From Serpula lacrymans var. lacrymans S7.9 (lineage: Eukaryota; Basidiomycota; Agaricomycetes; Boletales; Serpulaceae), in NCBI RefSeq assembly GCF_000218685.1, contig NW_006763292.1, positions 806,562-870,561 on the forward strand: 64,000 nucleotides of DNA, read 5' to 3'. Shown piece after piece: positions 10,886 through 22,131 of this stretch. Position 1 is the stretch's first letter. Every line of letters starts with the position of its first letter. A model generated the notes under the pieces. That model worked only from the letters and a program-made list of their open reading frames with translations. It ran no database searches and was not told the DNA's origin. The position numbers and the translations under genes were made by a program.

Positions 10886-11772
10886 GCTTTCTCCCCTCGT
10901 AATCAACCACAAATTTGGGCATGGGAGGACTTGTTGTCAGGTTCTCATAGAGCCAAAAAAGGACGGACCCATCTGAAGTTGTGATGATATGCTTTGAGAG
11001 CATATCCGCAAATGCCCTGTACTCCATTGCCAAGCCGGCACCGTCTCCATGCTGGATAATAACCCTCTTGTACATGTTGCGAACTGCAGAAAGGAATAGG
11101 AGAGGGTGAAAAGTGCCACAGGTGAAGACACCCATTAGTTGTGGCCACGGAGGGAACTCATCATGGAGAGGATTCTTCCTTGGAGGTACTTTAACACCAT
11201 CAGAACAGTAGAACTTCTTGTGATTTGTAGTGCACCCTGTATCTCCGGGATATTTGACGACACAACAATGACTGCAGGTTTGCGTCTTGCACTGGAAAGA
11301 AGAGAAATATTAGTAGATTGTTTGATACAGCAGTAGCTATCCTTACAGTTTTATTAGAGATGGTGCCAATTTCTTTGGTCTTGACAATGGAGATGGCACA
11401 GTGTTTGCACCAAAACATATCTCTTCCTGATTTTGCTGGTGAAAGGGCTGGTTAATAAAATAGTCACAGCTAAAAAAATAAGATACATGCATTTGTAGTT
11501 ACCTGTTTTAATCCACTCAATCAACTAAGCCTCAATGTCACCGAGTTTTTCAAACAAGGCGCGAGGCTTCTTTTGTATGGTTGCTGCCCTATGGACTTAT
11601 TCAAACCCTCCAGCTGTGCATAGTAGTCCTTTGTAGCCTGCACCCATTTGCGAGATGTCATTCCAAACAACGTCCACTTTTGCTCCAAATGCATGTCCAT
11701 GAAGAGGTAGAATTCATTGTCTGTTTTGATGGTGAGAGAGTGAACATCAATGCCAGCAGAAATTGAGAATAT

Positions 11773-12837
11773 TTATTCTGAGCGGGAGAGGGACTGAGCA
11801 TCAGGGAGAGGAAGAATGGTTGTGAGAGATGTTGGATTAGTGACAGGCTTTGTCATCATGGCACTGGATGGAACAGCCATACTAGTACCCTTCTGAGATG
11901 TAAAGAATTTGTCGATGGGATTGAGTGCCTGGTTACCTTGGATTGCCTTCGAGCTTGTCTGGTTGGTTGAGGTGAAGACATTGGTTTTAGAAATAATATG
12001 CTGATCATGGTTGGTTGAGGTGAAGACATTGGTTTTAGGGATAATCTCAGGTTGGTCATTCGAGTCTACATGTGAGGTTTGTTCTTTTCCTTTCAGGACC
12101 ATCTGGCCATCCTGTATTCTCTTTGTGCCTGCTTGCTGGTGTTCTGCTGGTAAATACTTTGTAAGAGCTTTCAAGGGAGAAGCACTTACTGGAGAGAGCA
12201 ACCGGCCCCTTTTCACAGTTGGACCCTCAGAAGCCAGAGCATCATCACCAGTCAAGTCACAGAATGTTACCTTGCATTTTGGCGGTCCAATTTGCATCAC
12301 AGAAGTTGTGGCATTATTGTCCAATGTAAACAAGCTAGATGCTTCTGGAGCTTGAGGTAAAAAAAGTAATGCCAAATCAATGTTCATAGACGCCAGTACA
12401 TACTTTGGCTCAAGATTGTCATTGCATTTGGGGGGGTCAAATATGCTGTTATCCTCGAGGTTTGGGTCTTCTGCTTTTATCTGAAACAGTCCACCAAATG
12501 TGCCCGCATTCTCTGACTGGGTAAGCCCAAATGCTTTGTCAGTTTCAATATCTGGGAGTACTGGGCAACTAGGCTGCATGAATTGGCAACCTTGAGTGAT
12601 TGGTTCTGAATCAGCCAGGTTGTTCCATAAGTTTGCAATGTGATTGACAAAGCGTAGATAGTGAGTGCCATGAGTTGATTGAATGAAGTGAGATGATTTT
12701 GGCATCTTGTAAGCTATGCTAATGTTACAACGGATCACAAAGTCGATAGAGAGTGCTGTGAACATTTTGAGACCACTTGAAAAGGACCTCATTAGTAAGT
12801 TCCATCCCATTGTGTGATCCCTCAATTTGGCTTCCAT
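11773..12837 (-). CDS. Long Ser/Thr-rich exon of the unassigned gene
   Basis: A 354-codon open frame, the longest in the gene at 10550-14740. Its N-terminal ~75 codons (NLLMRSFSSGLKMFTALS, RCNISIA) look conserved, whereas the remainder is low-complexity with a tandem KTNVFTSTN repeat (12060-11960). It probably begins upstream as a continuation of the exon carrying SQIEGSHNG (12860-12800) rather than at its own Met. Function unknown. Confidence 0.45.
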   Translation of the reverse strand: MEAKLRDHTMGWNLLMRSFSSGLKMFTALSIDFVIRCNISIAYKMPKSSHFIQSTHGTHYLRFVNHIANLWNNLADSEPITQGCQFMQPSCPVLPDIETDKAFGLTQSENAGTFGGLFQIKAEDPNLEDNSIFDPPKCNDNLEPKYVLASMNIDLALLFLPQAPEASSLFTLDNNATTSVMQIGPPKCKVTFCDLTGDDALASEGPTVKRGRLLSPVSASPLKALTKYLPAEHQQAGTKRIQDGQMVLKGKEQTSHVDSNDQPEIIPKTNVFTSTNHDQHIISKTNVFTSTNQTSSKAIQGNQALNPIDKFFTSQKGTSMAVPSSAMMTKPVTNPTSLTTILPLPDAQSLSRSE

Positions 12838-14847
12838 CAGAGCGGATGTCTTGGCGCATTCGAGACAGACAGCCCTTCTTCACATGGGCAAGTTGGTCTG
12901 CATGTACCTGTCCTGTATTGTGTAGAAATAACAACTATATACCAATAAAACGAACCTTGGATGCTGCCTCTGACCATACACCACCTTTTTCAGCCCATTT
13001 CTCAAACATCCTCTGCAGAAGCACCTCTTGTTCAAATTTATCTCGGTATTCTGCCATCTGTCCGTTTTTAGAGGCTTCTGTCTTGAGGACTGCATTGCTT
13101 ACTTCTTGAGCGACCACTGAACACAGGGGATTCTTTATTCCATTCAAAACCGATGCTAGATACCTACAATATGATTGTAAGTACACAAACATATGCTTCA
13201 TTTGTTTCGGAAAATGGATGGTACTCACCTCATAATAAAATGCAAGACATTGAGGCCAATGTGTACCCCAGGAAACACACTGAGAATTGCAATACAAATA
13301 TAGCAACAATTGTCAGCAATAATCATATTTGGTGGTGCAACTCCAAGTTCTGTGAAATAATTCCTCAGTCCGCTAAGTGCTTCTACTATTTCTGCATTAA
13401 TTTGAGTCTGACACATCCTCTAAGCATTTTCTGATGAGTTTCAATAAGAGAACTTGGTACAAAACCTCAAAAACCTCACCCAGGCAAGTATCTCCTTATT
13501 CTTGTTTATGATGCTGAAAATCCCCCCCTTCACGTACTTTGACTTGACTTTTTGTCAGTTACTGTTGCTTTCCCCACAGACTTGAATGTTGTGTCAAGAG
13601 ACAGACAAGCGCCTGTTGACAGTGCCACTGTAAGTCCTGATCTTCGGATCAATCAGTGATCTCAGGCTATTGCTCACCAGACAATGTTTGTAAATAGTGG
13701 CAGCTTTCTTCTTTCCTTGTTTGTTTACTGACTTTAAGATAAATATCAGTGACCAAATCATTTGTTATCAACTTGCTCCCATATTGTCCATCTGGCCCTG
13801 AGAATACTTGTAGAGGATCACATGGTTTAAAAGGTGAGCACTGTTTTCTTCTCCGTCTTTGGAAGCCTTGTAGATATTCAAGCTGAGCTTGATAATATTG
13901 CAGCAAATGAAGCTCTGCGTGGTTATTGGTTCCCCAATGAAGTTAATGCTCTTGTCATGTCAGAGAAAGTGAGTGGAACTCACATTGAATGTTATCTGAC
14001 AGCGCTGCCAATGTGCTCAAAGGTCGCATTTCTACTAACAAGTGAAATAGGTCCTGTGTGATGGCATATCGTTTGAAGAAAATGGGGATTCCTCCTGTAA
14101 ACTCTGGTGAGTCCTATTTCTTCTAACATGTTCCAAAACACTGACTTAGAATCTGCCAGAACTCCCATTTTTCCCAGAACACATGGCTAGTCATTGTGAA
14201 GCAATGATGCTTGTTTCTAGATCCATGCTTTGAGCCCGGTGAGTGTTCTTTGCAGACCCAACATCTCAATTGAAACCCAAGTGCAGTTTCTTCCCGCCCA
14301 ACACCATAAACATCATGATGGCCAGTGGAGGTCCACCCACCCCAATACACATCTGTTGACCTACAGTTTGGACACATTTCCATATTGTTGAAGTAGAATG
14401 GATAGATAATTGTTATAGGCTTCAGGTAGGCAATTTCTGGTTTGATAGCTGGAAGATTTTTACGCTTCTCCAGGTGGAAAAATGATGGTGGGGAGAAATG
14501 GGGACTATAAATAGGTACAGTGTTCTTGAGGCTTGGAGGGACTTTATTATGCTGATTATTTGCATATAATTTAGTAGCTTTGTAGACATAGTCCACATAT
14601 TCAACAATATGTGATTCCCACTTCAACTGTGCATTTTGCAATTTTTTGTCAAACGCAAGACAACTGTCTTCCCAGGTCTGGACTTGTTTTTCCACCTCCA
14701 TCCAAAGTAAGTCACCTTCAAATTGTTTCACATAAGCCAACTCACCAATGTACTCCAGTCTCTTTCAAACTTAGTTTGCTTGTCTGTAGGCAAGCCTGCT
14801 TTTATTAGCACTATGATAACTTGTGGTTTGAAGCTGATATTAGATCT

Positions 14848-15164
14848 CTACACCTTATGCCAAACTAACGGAGGTGTGAGGCTCAAATCAAACAAGTAGT
14901 GTCAAGTATCGATGTAAAAGAAGTAATCAACAACTGAAGAATGTATGTACATGAGTAGCAGTATATATACGTTTTCTGAAGGTCAGCCATGAGGCGCTGA
15001 CTGATGTACTATGTCATAGTCTAGACTTTGGTCAGGTGACAGTAAGGTCACATAATGGATATTATTAACTATTGCTTGCGTAATGGGTCATGTGATAGTA
15101 AGATCACATGATGATAATGATAAGATGTTTCAAGATTAGATAAGATTTTGTCCAAATCGTGACA
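14848..15164 (-). repeat. 3' LTR of the gypsy element
   Basis: 317 bp. Its partner at 21815-22131 has the same length and about 95% identity by eye. On the minus strand it begins TGTCACGATTTGGACAAAAT and ends near GGTGTAG. Confidence 0.92.
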
Positions 15165-15660
15165 TTACCCCCTCTTTAAGACTTTCGTCTCGAAAGTGAG
15201 GGTCCAGTTTTCCAGGTTCTCAGTTGAATAGTTGTTTTTGTACTCTTGTTGTAGTAAAGTTCTCAAAAGGTTGGAATTGTAATTGAAATTGTATCCGTCA
15301 AGGTGCACTAGGGTTTTTCTCATGGAATAATCCTACCTTTTTTGGTGAATTTGATAGGTGTTGTTCGGGTTCCCATATGCGTTCCTCTTTTGGATAGTTC
15401 TTCCAATGAACTAGATATTCTGATTTTCCTTTTTTTAGACGTGAGTCTAGAACTTCTTCAACTTCATACTCTTCTTGTCCATCCACTATCACCAGTGGTA
15501 TCGATTTGGGTTGTTTCTGAGAGGGGAATTGTGGTTCTCGGTAGGGTGTGAGTTTTGTCTCGTTAAAAACTGGATGAATGGATCGCCATGTTGGTGGTAG
15601 CAGTAGTTTGTAGGCTGACTCGCCTATCTTTTTGATGATCTCGAATGGTCCGTATCTTTT

Positions 15661-15888
15661 TGATAAAATTGGATAATAACCAGACCAGGGATTGAACCTG
15701 GAACCTTCTGGATACATGCCAGCTGCTCTACCAATTGAGCTATATGGCCAAGGTTATACAATGTAGGATCTTAAACATGACATGCAACCATGGACATCTT
15801 ACACAGAATAGCTGCTGCATACTGGGCTGGCTTACAAATCAGAGGTATTATCCTATGGAGTATTGGTATGTCAGAGTATATTCTAACA
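15661..15888. mobile_element. 228-bp TG..CA element holding a tRNA-like unit, TSD CTTTT
   Basis: Exact 5-bp duplications CTTTT (15656-15660 and 15889-15893) flank a segment that starts TGATAAAATTGG and ends TTCTAACA on the plus strand. On the minus strand it runs TGTTAGAATATACTC to TTTTATCA. TG..CA ends and a 5-bp duplication are the signature of an LTR or TRIM integration by a retroviral-type integrase. A 72-nt tRNA-like sequence lies at one end (15678-15749, minus). Removing it rejoins the integrase frame (LDDK-RYGPFE). A tRNA-derived SINE is the main alternative, but SINEs lack TG..CA ends and have longer, variable duplications. Confidence 0.75.
15678..15749 (-). tRNA. tRNA-like sequence inside the 228-bp element, probably not a working tRNA
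   Basis: 72 nt fold as a cloverleaf with arms of 7, 4, 5 and 5 bp. The D arm is GCTC-AATTGGTA-GAGC, the anticodon arm GCTGG-CATGTAT-CCAGA and the T arm CCAGG-TTCAATC-CCTGG. Box A (TAGCTCAATTGG) and box B (GGTTCAATCCC) of a Pol III promoter are intact. The acceptor stem has two G-U pairs and one mismatch, and U33 is replaced by A before a would-be TGT anticodon. It is therefore more a promoter-bearing relic than a decoding tRNA. Confidence 0.7.
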
Positions 15889-16675
15889 CTTTTATCATCC
15901 AATTTTTTAGCTGGTCTGTCGGTCTGTCGAGATGTTTGTTGCTTCCACATATACTTTGTCTCCTATTGTATATTCCACAATGTCCCTCTTTTTTTTGTCA
16001 TACTGCTTCTTCATCTGTTCTCCTGCCTTTCGTAATGACTCTTCCGCTTTCTTCCTTGTGTCTGTCATTCTCTTTACAAAATCTTCCACGCTCTCGCTTT
16101 TCACCTCCACTTTCACTACTTCCTGTGTTCTCGGATGACGTCCTTGATTTAGGTAGAATGGGCTATAACCTGTCACAGAGTGTTGTTTGTTGTTATATGA
16201 GAACTCTGCTAAAGTAAGCTATTCTGCCCAATCATTTTGTTTATGGTTTACAAGGATTCTCAGATATTGTTCTATCTCTTGATTGATCCTCTCTGTTTGC
16301 CCATCCGTTTGTGGATGCCATGCTGTTGATGGATTTGCTTTTATCTGGAGTAGTGTTTGTAGATCTTTCATAAATTTAGAAACAAATTGCGGTCCCCAAT
16401 CTGAAATGATCTTTTCGGGTATACCGTAGTTTCTAAATATGTGATCTCTAAATAATTGTGCTACTCCTTCTGAGGTAATCTCTATTTGAGTGGGAATTGT
16501 CTTGATCATTTTTGTGAATCGGTCTACGACTACCATTATCATGTTGTATCCAATTAGTTCTGGTAATGGTCCGATTAGATCCACTGAAATGATTTTCCAT
16601 GGTTTACTTGGGATTTTGTTTGGATGGAGTGGTGCCGCTTTCTTTTTGTGATCTGTCTTAGTTCTTTGGCAGATT

Positions 16676-18597
16676 TCACATCCATCTACATATCTCGTGA
16701 TATCTATCTCTGTCCATGTAAGGCCACCAGTATTCTCGAGTGATCAACTCTTTCATTTTATATCTGCCTGGGTGGCCTGCAATGGTAGAGTCATGGTTCC
16801 GTCTGATGATTTCTTCCCTCAACTTGGCATCTTTTGGTACATATATTCTGCCTTTGAATACTACATAACCTTCATCTTCAAACCATCCATCTTCTCTTCT
16901 CTCTATCTTTCCTTTCATCTTTTTTATCAAGTCATCTATGTTTCCTTTTCTTTTTAAGATCCACTTCAAAATTACTAATTCTTCTTCCCCACTATCTGCC
17001 ATTGCTTGTCTCTGTTCTGATGAAAGGGTCATTTGTACAAATAGTTTCTCATCTAATAGTACAACATCCTCGTTGTCTCTTTTTCCTTTATTATGATCTG
17101 ATCGTCTTGAGAGCAGATCCGCTTTCACATGTTTCTTCCCAGGCATATGGTGTATTGTGAAATGATACTGACTCAACTCTGTCATCCATCTTGCCTGTCG
17201 TCTGTTCAACTTCCTCAGTTCTTTGAAATATAACAGATTTTGATGATCTGTCCATATCTCAAATTCTTCCTCCGCATCTACTAAGTAATGCCTCCATTCA
17301 TTGAGTGCTGTCATAATGGCAAGGAGTTCTTTGTCATAGATTTCATAATTACGCTCTGTGGGATTCAGCACTTTAGAAAGGTATGTGATTGGTCTCCAGT
17401 CATCTTTTTGTCTCTGTGATAAGACAGCTCCCATTGCAAAGTCACTACTGTCTGCTTCCACTTTATATTGGCCATGTGGTACTGGGAGGGCTAGCACAGG
17501 GGCTGAAGCAATGCGTTTCTTTAAAGTTTCAAATGCCTCACGTTGTTCATTTCCCCAAATGAATTCCTCTTTTCCCGTTAACTTGGTCAATAATTTCGCT
17601 ACTTCTCCGAATCCTTCTATAAACCTTCTATAGAAATTCACAAAGCCCAGAAATGCTTGGATATCTTTTTTGTTTTTACATTCTGGCCATTTGCTAATTC
17701 CTTCTACTTTTACTGGATCCATGCAAATTTCGTTTTCTGAGATGATCAATCCCAGATATTCTACTTCTGTTTGTTCGAAATCGCATTTCTCTGGTTTAAG
17801 GTAGAGATGGTTTTTTCTCAGGATTTCTAATACACATTGTGTTGCTCTGTGTATATCATAATATCATCCAGATTTATGATCACAAGCCCTTTGTCTATCA
17901 ATTCTTTAAAGAGTGCGTTCATCATCGTTTGGAATGTGGCAGGGGAATTTGTCAGCCCAAAGAAAATGACTAATGGTTCAAATAACCCCCAATTTGTTCT
18001 GAATGCCGCTTTTGGCTCATCTCCCTCTCTCATTCAGATATTATTATATCCCCATTTTATGTCCAGCTTTGTGAAGTACTTTGCTCCGCTCAACTTGTCT
18101 ACTAGTTCTCCAATCAGGGGAAGTGGATATCTGTTTTTGATAGTGATATCATTTAACTTCCAATAGTCCTGAACTGGTCTTAGCTTTTTGTCTTTTTTCT
18201 TTATGAAGAAAAAGGGTGATGTGAACGGGGATTTGGATGGTCTTATCTGTCCCGATTCTAGATTCTCTTTCAAGAATGCATCTAACTCTTCCTGTTCTCC
18301 TCTTGTTAATGGGTAAATCTTGCAATCTAGGGAGTGATCTCCTGGTACTAGTTCAATTGCATGGTCCCATTGTCTCCTTTCAGGTAGTGCATCAAATTCC
18401 TTTTTATCAAATACGTCTTTGTATTGATGAAGGTGCTTTGACACTATCTTTTCAAATCTGCCTTTTTTCCGATCTTTGCCCGCAGCTTCGGCTAGTCTTT
18501 GTGCCATTGTGCCTTGGGCCCTAATGTGATAGTATTGATTATCGATAGTGGTGTCTTTGAAATTATGGAGATTTATCTGTATCAATCTTTCCTCCAC
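16676..18597 (-). pseudogene. Gypsy reverse transcriptase, RNase H and integrase zinc domain
   Basis: RT begins near 18597. KIYPLTRGEQEELDAFLKEN and SPFTSPFFFIKKKDKKLRPV are fingers blocks and TKLDIKWGYNNI the palm A block. FFGLTNSPATFQ and the catalytic INLDDIMIY (usual YVDDI) lie in the piece 18033-17827. RT/RNase H continues in 17749-16676: FLGFVNFYRRFIEGFGE, VEADSSDFAMGAVLSQ (RNase H Asp), YDKELLAIMTALNEWRHYL, then the integrase HHCC region GHPGRYKMKELITREYWWP. Frame breaks lie between the three open frames. The family copies RNA into DNA in a cytoplasmic particle. Confidence 0.9.
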
Positions 18598-18645
18598 TTC
18601 AAGTTCTTCGAAGAGTGTTTCAGGGTCCTCCTCTGGATCAGAGAT

Positions 18646-18984
18646 TCAGATTTTGGGTTTGCACTCTTCAGGACATCTTTCAAAGGTTAACTGTGACTCT
18701 TTCCAGTCTATTGTTGGGTTATGTTTGTATAACCACTCATGTCCTAAAAACATCTTTCCGTTACCAAGATTGGTTACGGCGGGATGATTTCTTTCAATGT
18801 GATTATCAATTTCCATAAGTAGTATTACAAATTCATTGATGGCTCCATTTTTATTAAGAGTACCATCTGCATTATAAACTGGAATTGGTCTAGGTATCTT
18901 TTTTGTTTCATAATTTTGGTCTTTCACAAATTGAGAGTCGATGCAACTCCCTGTGCATCCACTATCTAATAGTGCTTCGACCAT
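18646..18984 (-). pseudogene. Gypsy aspartic protease domain
   Basis: ALLDSGCTGSCIDSQFVKD carries the catalytic DSG triad. IPVYNADGTLNKNGAINEF is the flap region, and FLGHEWLYKHNPTIDW is the conserved C-terminal block of this clade. The frame is open for 112 codons between the gag/linker and the RT. It would process the polyprotein in the particle. It is separated from the neighbouring frames by stops at about 18985-19057 and 18600-18645. Confidence 0.88.
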
Positions 18985-19057
18985 TTTTGTCTTCAGAGTG
19001 TCTAATATAGTGGTTGATTTCTTTTATTGTTTCCCAGGTTACTTCTTTAGTTGTCTT

Positions 19058-21342
19058 TTAACATGTCCAGGCACTTAGAATCCCAATGGATTTTTTTTCA
19101 CTTTGGTCTCTAAGCCTGTCCACTACCCATTCTGGGGTCCAGACTTCTTTTCTGTCTAGGTTTTGTTTTGGAGGGGTTCCTGACCTCCCTTCTACAGTCT
19201 CTGCTGCGTTTTTCTCTGTAGAGCTTGCCGCATTGGGTGTAGGTTTCTTAGCATCCGCCGTCATTGCTGTGCTTTCTAGTGATTTGCCCGCCATCAAAGC
19301 TGTGGATGTCTCGTCACTATGCGCCGCTTCTGCCGCGGTTGTGCTTTTCCTTTTTGCATCTTTTCTTTCATTCCTTATTTTTTTCTTTGTGTGTGTGTCA
19401 ATGATTTCATTTTCTGTGCTTTCTGGTAGATTACATGATTCCACATTTAGAGAAGAAAATTGGTTTGAAATGTTGTTTTTAGGCGCAGTCATTTGATGCT
19501 GTTCCGCTGGCCTCTTTAAAAACCTGCCAGGAGTTTTTCCCTCTCCTCTTTTGTCATTTTCTCTAAAAATTCTCAAATATTAAATTGAGGCTTCTTTGTT
19601 TGTGCGTCTTTGCACTCAAAGCTTCTATGTCCTTTCTCTCCGCACCGGTAACATTGTCCCTCAGTGCGGAATTTTGCTTTGTCTACTTCCATTCTTTCTC
19701 CGCTACCTGTATATGTGTAGCCTGTTCTGTCCCTCTTCTTTTCTGTTTTCTGTTCTGAATTTTTCTCACTTGGTTTCCTTCCAAATTCAGATGCCTTCTT
19801 CTCTTTCTCTTGTTCTCTCCAGATGTAGTCTATCCGGATGAGTTCTCGTTTCCACTCCTGGTAATCTCTGGGAATATGCCCTCCGTAGATTACCCAATGT
19901 ACCAAGGGCTTATTCATGTTCTGTCTTAGCAATGAGATCAGGAACTCCTCATTCATTCTATTGTTGTATCCTGCCCACCTCTTCTTTTCTTCAAACTTTT
20001 CAAAGAAGGCTTGAGCAGTTTCATTGCCCTGTCTTAGGGTCAATATTTCATTCTTTGCAGTTTCTTTTTCAAAACTGTCTTTAAATCTTTCTTCCATCTT
20101 GTCGGCAAAAAACGGCCAACTTCTGTATGTGTTTGTTATGTTTAGCCCTAGCTGTTGGCGTCGACTCTGTTTTCTAGCCAATTGGTCTGAAAGGCTGCGG
20201 CTTCTCCTTCTTTCATAAAAGACAGCACAAAGTCTATCTTTTTCCTATCATCTTTGAAATATGCGGTGTCGTCTTCAAAATGTAGAAGTAGGGACTCTCT
20301 AAAAGCCCAATACTTCTTCTTATCTCCCGAGAAGTTTTCTGGCTTCTTGAGGGCCGTCCTAGTCCTTTCTACCCTTTCTGGGGGTGGTGCTGCTTTTGTT
20401 CTTTTCAGCCTTTTCTCTAAGACACTGACTTCTTCTAGTGCCTCGTCTAGTTGGGACTGATACAGAAGGCGGGTTTCTCGGATTGACTTCTCGACTTCTT
20501 GTTTTACGTATGTCTCTAATGAGGCTTCTCTGGGCGGGGGAGTTTCTATTCTCGGCAATGAGTGTAACAACCAAGAGTTAGTTACTCTGGCGCACACAGA
20601 AACACACTATAAGGAAGATGATGGGGGAGTGGTTACCCCTTAGGCTGCAGAGAGTTTGTTGGTTAACAACAGGAGGACTCGTTGAGGAGTCTCCTTGATC
20701 TATTGGGGTATATATACTACTACAGGGTTATTTGTACATGTGTACTATACAGTTTGATAGAGACGGTGGCTGATGATGTCATGGGGCCTAGCCCGCATGA
20801 TTAGCTCCACTGTGTGAGAGAGTTGAGTCCAAAATAAGAAGAAAGGCAACGCAGCGCGAGAAAGAGGAGTTAGAACCAAAAGGGGAAGTGCCGTGTGGCA
20901 CCATGTGTGAAAGCTATAGTACAAGGTTAAAGCGGAGAATAAAAGTAAAGGGAAGGTCCAAAAATTGTGTTATCGTAACAATGAGTCCATCATTTCCCGA
21001 GTAAAGTCATCGCCCGTGCTGCTGGACGGCTGGGGCCAATCTCAGTACTCTAAATTGGACATTTTCAAATAGTAGTGTTTGTGGCGGGGGAGTTTCTTGT
21101 TTTATTACAGGAAAGAGGCTTCTGATGGGTGTTATAATAGGGAGTGGGAATTGTCCCTTGTAAACGTAATCTTTTGTGGATATGTTTTGTTCACCGATCC
21201 AAATGTAGAAATCTCTACTGAGCATAGAAGAAGTTCCCCAGTGATAAGCTGGATTGATACACCACTTCCAAGATCTCAAGTAGTCTATCTTTTTCTCTTT
21301 AGTCAAGGTGATCCTCTTCTGTTCACCATTGACTGTGTACAT
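19058..21342 (-). pseudogene. Gypsy gag with zinc knuckle, interrupted by a solo LTR
   Basis: The N-terminus is in the frame 21342-21007. After the solo LTR (20563-20980) the frame resumes at IETPPPREASLETYVKQ (20562) and runs to NFSGDKKKYWAFRESLLLHF. A frameshift near 20180 leads to the frame 20181-19573, which has SWPFFADKMEERFKDSFE, the capsid block AQAFFEKFEEKKRWAGY, and the nucleocapsid knuckle CYRCGEKGHRSFEC. A Thr/Ala/Lys-rich linker (19576-19058) follows. Gag packages the element's RNA. The frameshift at 20180 is a disabling change. Confidence 0.85.
20563..20980 (-). repeat. Solo LTR (gypsy family A), TSD ATGAG
   Basis: A 418-bp member of the TGTAACAACC..GTTATCGTAACA family, with exact duplications ATGAG at 20558-20562 and 20981-20985. 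It lies in gag of the gypsy element at 14848-22131. That element has different LTRs, so this is an insertion from another family and is younger than its host. Confidence 0.94.
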
Positions 21343-21814
21343 ACTGTGCTATTTTTGTATTTTTACAAATTTTATGTAAAAGGCTATAGTAGAAAAACTA
21401 GGTCCGGACAGTTGTCTAGTTTTGACCGGCTTTTTATCTTCTCCTGACTGGCGGACGCAAATGCGCAGCCTGGTCAGAGGAAAGAGAAGGTTGAAACTAT
21501 GTAAAAACGAGAAAATTCCAGTGGTTCCACACCAAAGAAATTATGATGATATAATGGTAACTAAAGGGGGATGGTTTGGAAGGAGTCTTGGGAGGTTGTT
21601 GGTGAGATGTTGGCAGGGAAGAATGATACAATGGTGTTGGGGCATGTAGGGATATGGGTGAGGGGAATAATAGGTTGGTTTGTTTGGGGACGATAGAAAA
21701 TGTGAAGTGTGGTGAATATGATGATGATAACAATGATGAGTGTTATGGTTATTGGGATAGTTGCTGTTACGTTCATAGACGGTACTTGTGCGAGTTGTTG
21801 ATTGTATTGAATCC

Positions 21815-22131
21815 CTACACCTTATGCTGAACTAACGGAGGTGTGAGGCTCAAATCAAACAAGTAGCGTCAAGTATCGATGTATAAGGAGTAATCAACAA
21901 CTGAAGAATGTATGTACATGAGTAGCAGTATATATACGTTTTCTGAAGGTCAGCCATGAGGCGCTGACTGATGTACTACGTTATAGTCTAGACTTTGGTC
22001 AGGTGATAGTAAGGTCACGTGACAGATATTGTTAACTATTGCTTGCATAATGGGTCATGTGATAGTAAGATCACATGACAATAATGATAAGATGTTTCAA
22101 GATTAGATAAGATTTTGTTCAAATCGTGACA
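21815..22131 (-). repeat. 5' LTR of the gypsy element
   Basis: 317 bp, partner of 14848-15164. Downstream on the minus strand (21814 and below) the sequence GGATTCAATACAATC follows directly. I see no clear match to a tRNA 3' end, so priming may be of the self-priming type known in some chromoviruses. Confidence 0.9.

Larger units (their letters stand above)
10550..14740 (-). pseudogene. Unassigned Cys-rich multi-exon gene, interrupted by a solo LTR
   Basis: Minus-strand exons can be read from 14740 (MAYVKQFEGD) downward. A CPNC..TDVYWGGWTSTGHHDVYG block with CWVCKEH forms a likely zinc ribbon (14400-14250). It is followed by FFKRYAITQDLFHLLVEM (about 14090-14040), ELHLLQYYQAQLEYLQGFQ (13915-13840), GLRNYFTELGVAPPNMIIADN (13370-13300) and DIRSDGSQIEGSHNGMEL (12860-12800). 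A long Ser/Thr-rich exon follows (12772-11773), then CKHCAISIVKTKEIG (11415-11370) and EYRAFADMLSKHIITTSDG (11010-10960). The last exon continues across the solo LTR at 10621-10885. The mix of zinc ribbons and a DDE-like middle (IIADN, GSQIEGSH) suggests a transposase-like gene, but I do not recognise the family. GT-AG introns of about 50-70 bp fit. Several junctions need frameshifts, so I call it broken with modest confidence. Confidence 0.5.
15298..16584 (-). pseudogene. Gypsy integrase and chromodomain, interrupted
   Basis: The integrase catalytic part (16584-16219) begins MDLIGPLPE with the first Asp. It carries IISDWGPQF with the second Asp (usual SDRGPQF, so Arg to Trp) and TDGQTERINQEIEQYL with the Glu. 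The frame resumes at 16176 (MTGYSPFYLNQG) to KVYVEATNISTDR. There the 228-bp TG..CA element is inserted, and the frame continues from KRYGPFEIIKKIGESAYKL (15660) to a chromodomain (EEVLDSRLKKGKSEYLVHWK, NYPKEERIWEPEQHL). Chromodomains direct integration to heterochromatin in this clade. One frameshift lies near 16180-16215. Confidence 0.88.
14848..22131 (-). mobile_element. Ty3/gypsy chromovirus, complete but decayed, 7.3 kb
   Basis: Two 317-bp LTRs (14848-15164 and 21815-22131) face the same way, starting TGTCACGATTTG on the minus strand. A polypurine tract (AAAGAGGGGG) abuts the 3' LTR at 15165-15178. The order gag, protease, RT, RNase H, integrase, chromodomain is that of a chromovirus. 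The outer flanks (GATCT and GCTAA) do not match, so no target duplication is visible. It carries two younger insertions, at 15661-15888 and 20563-20980. Confidence 0.93.

Noticed and set aside
15678..15749. A working host tRNA gene
   Set aside because: Mismatch and G-U pairs in the acceptor stem, no U33, and location within a mobile element argue for a tRNA-derived relic.
15735..16217. 160-codon plus-strand frame across the tRNA-like element and integrase
   Set aside because: It runs through a mobile-element boundary, antisense to the integrase. No motif.
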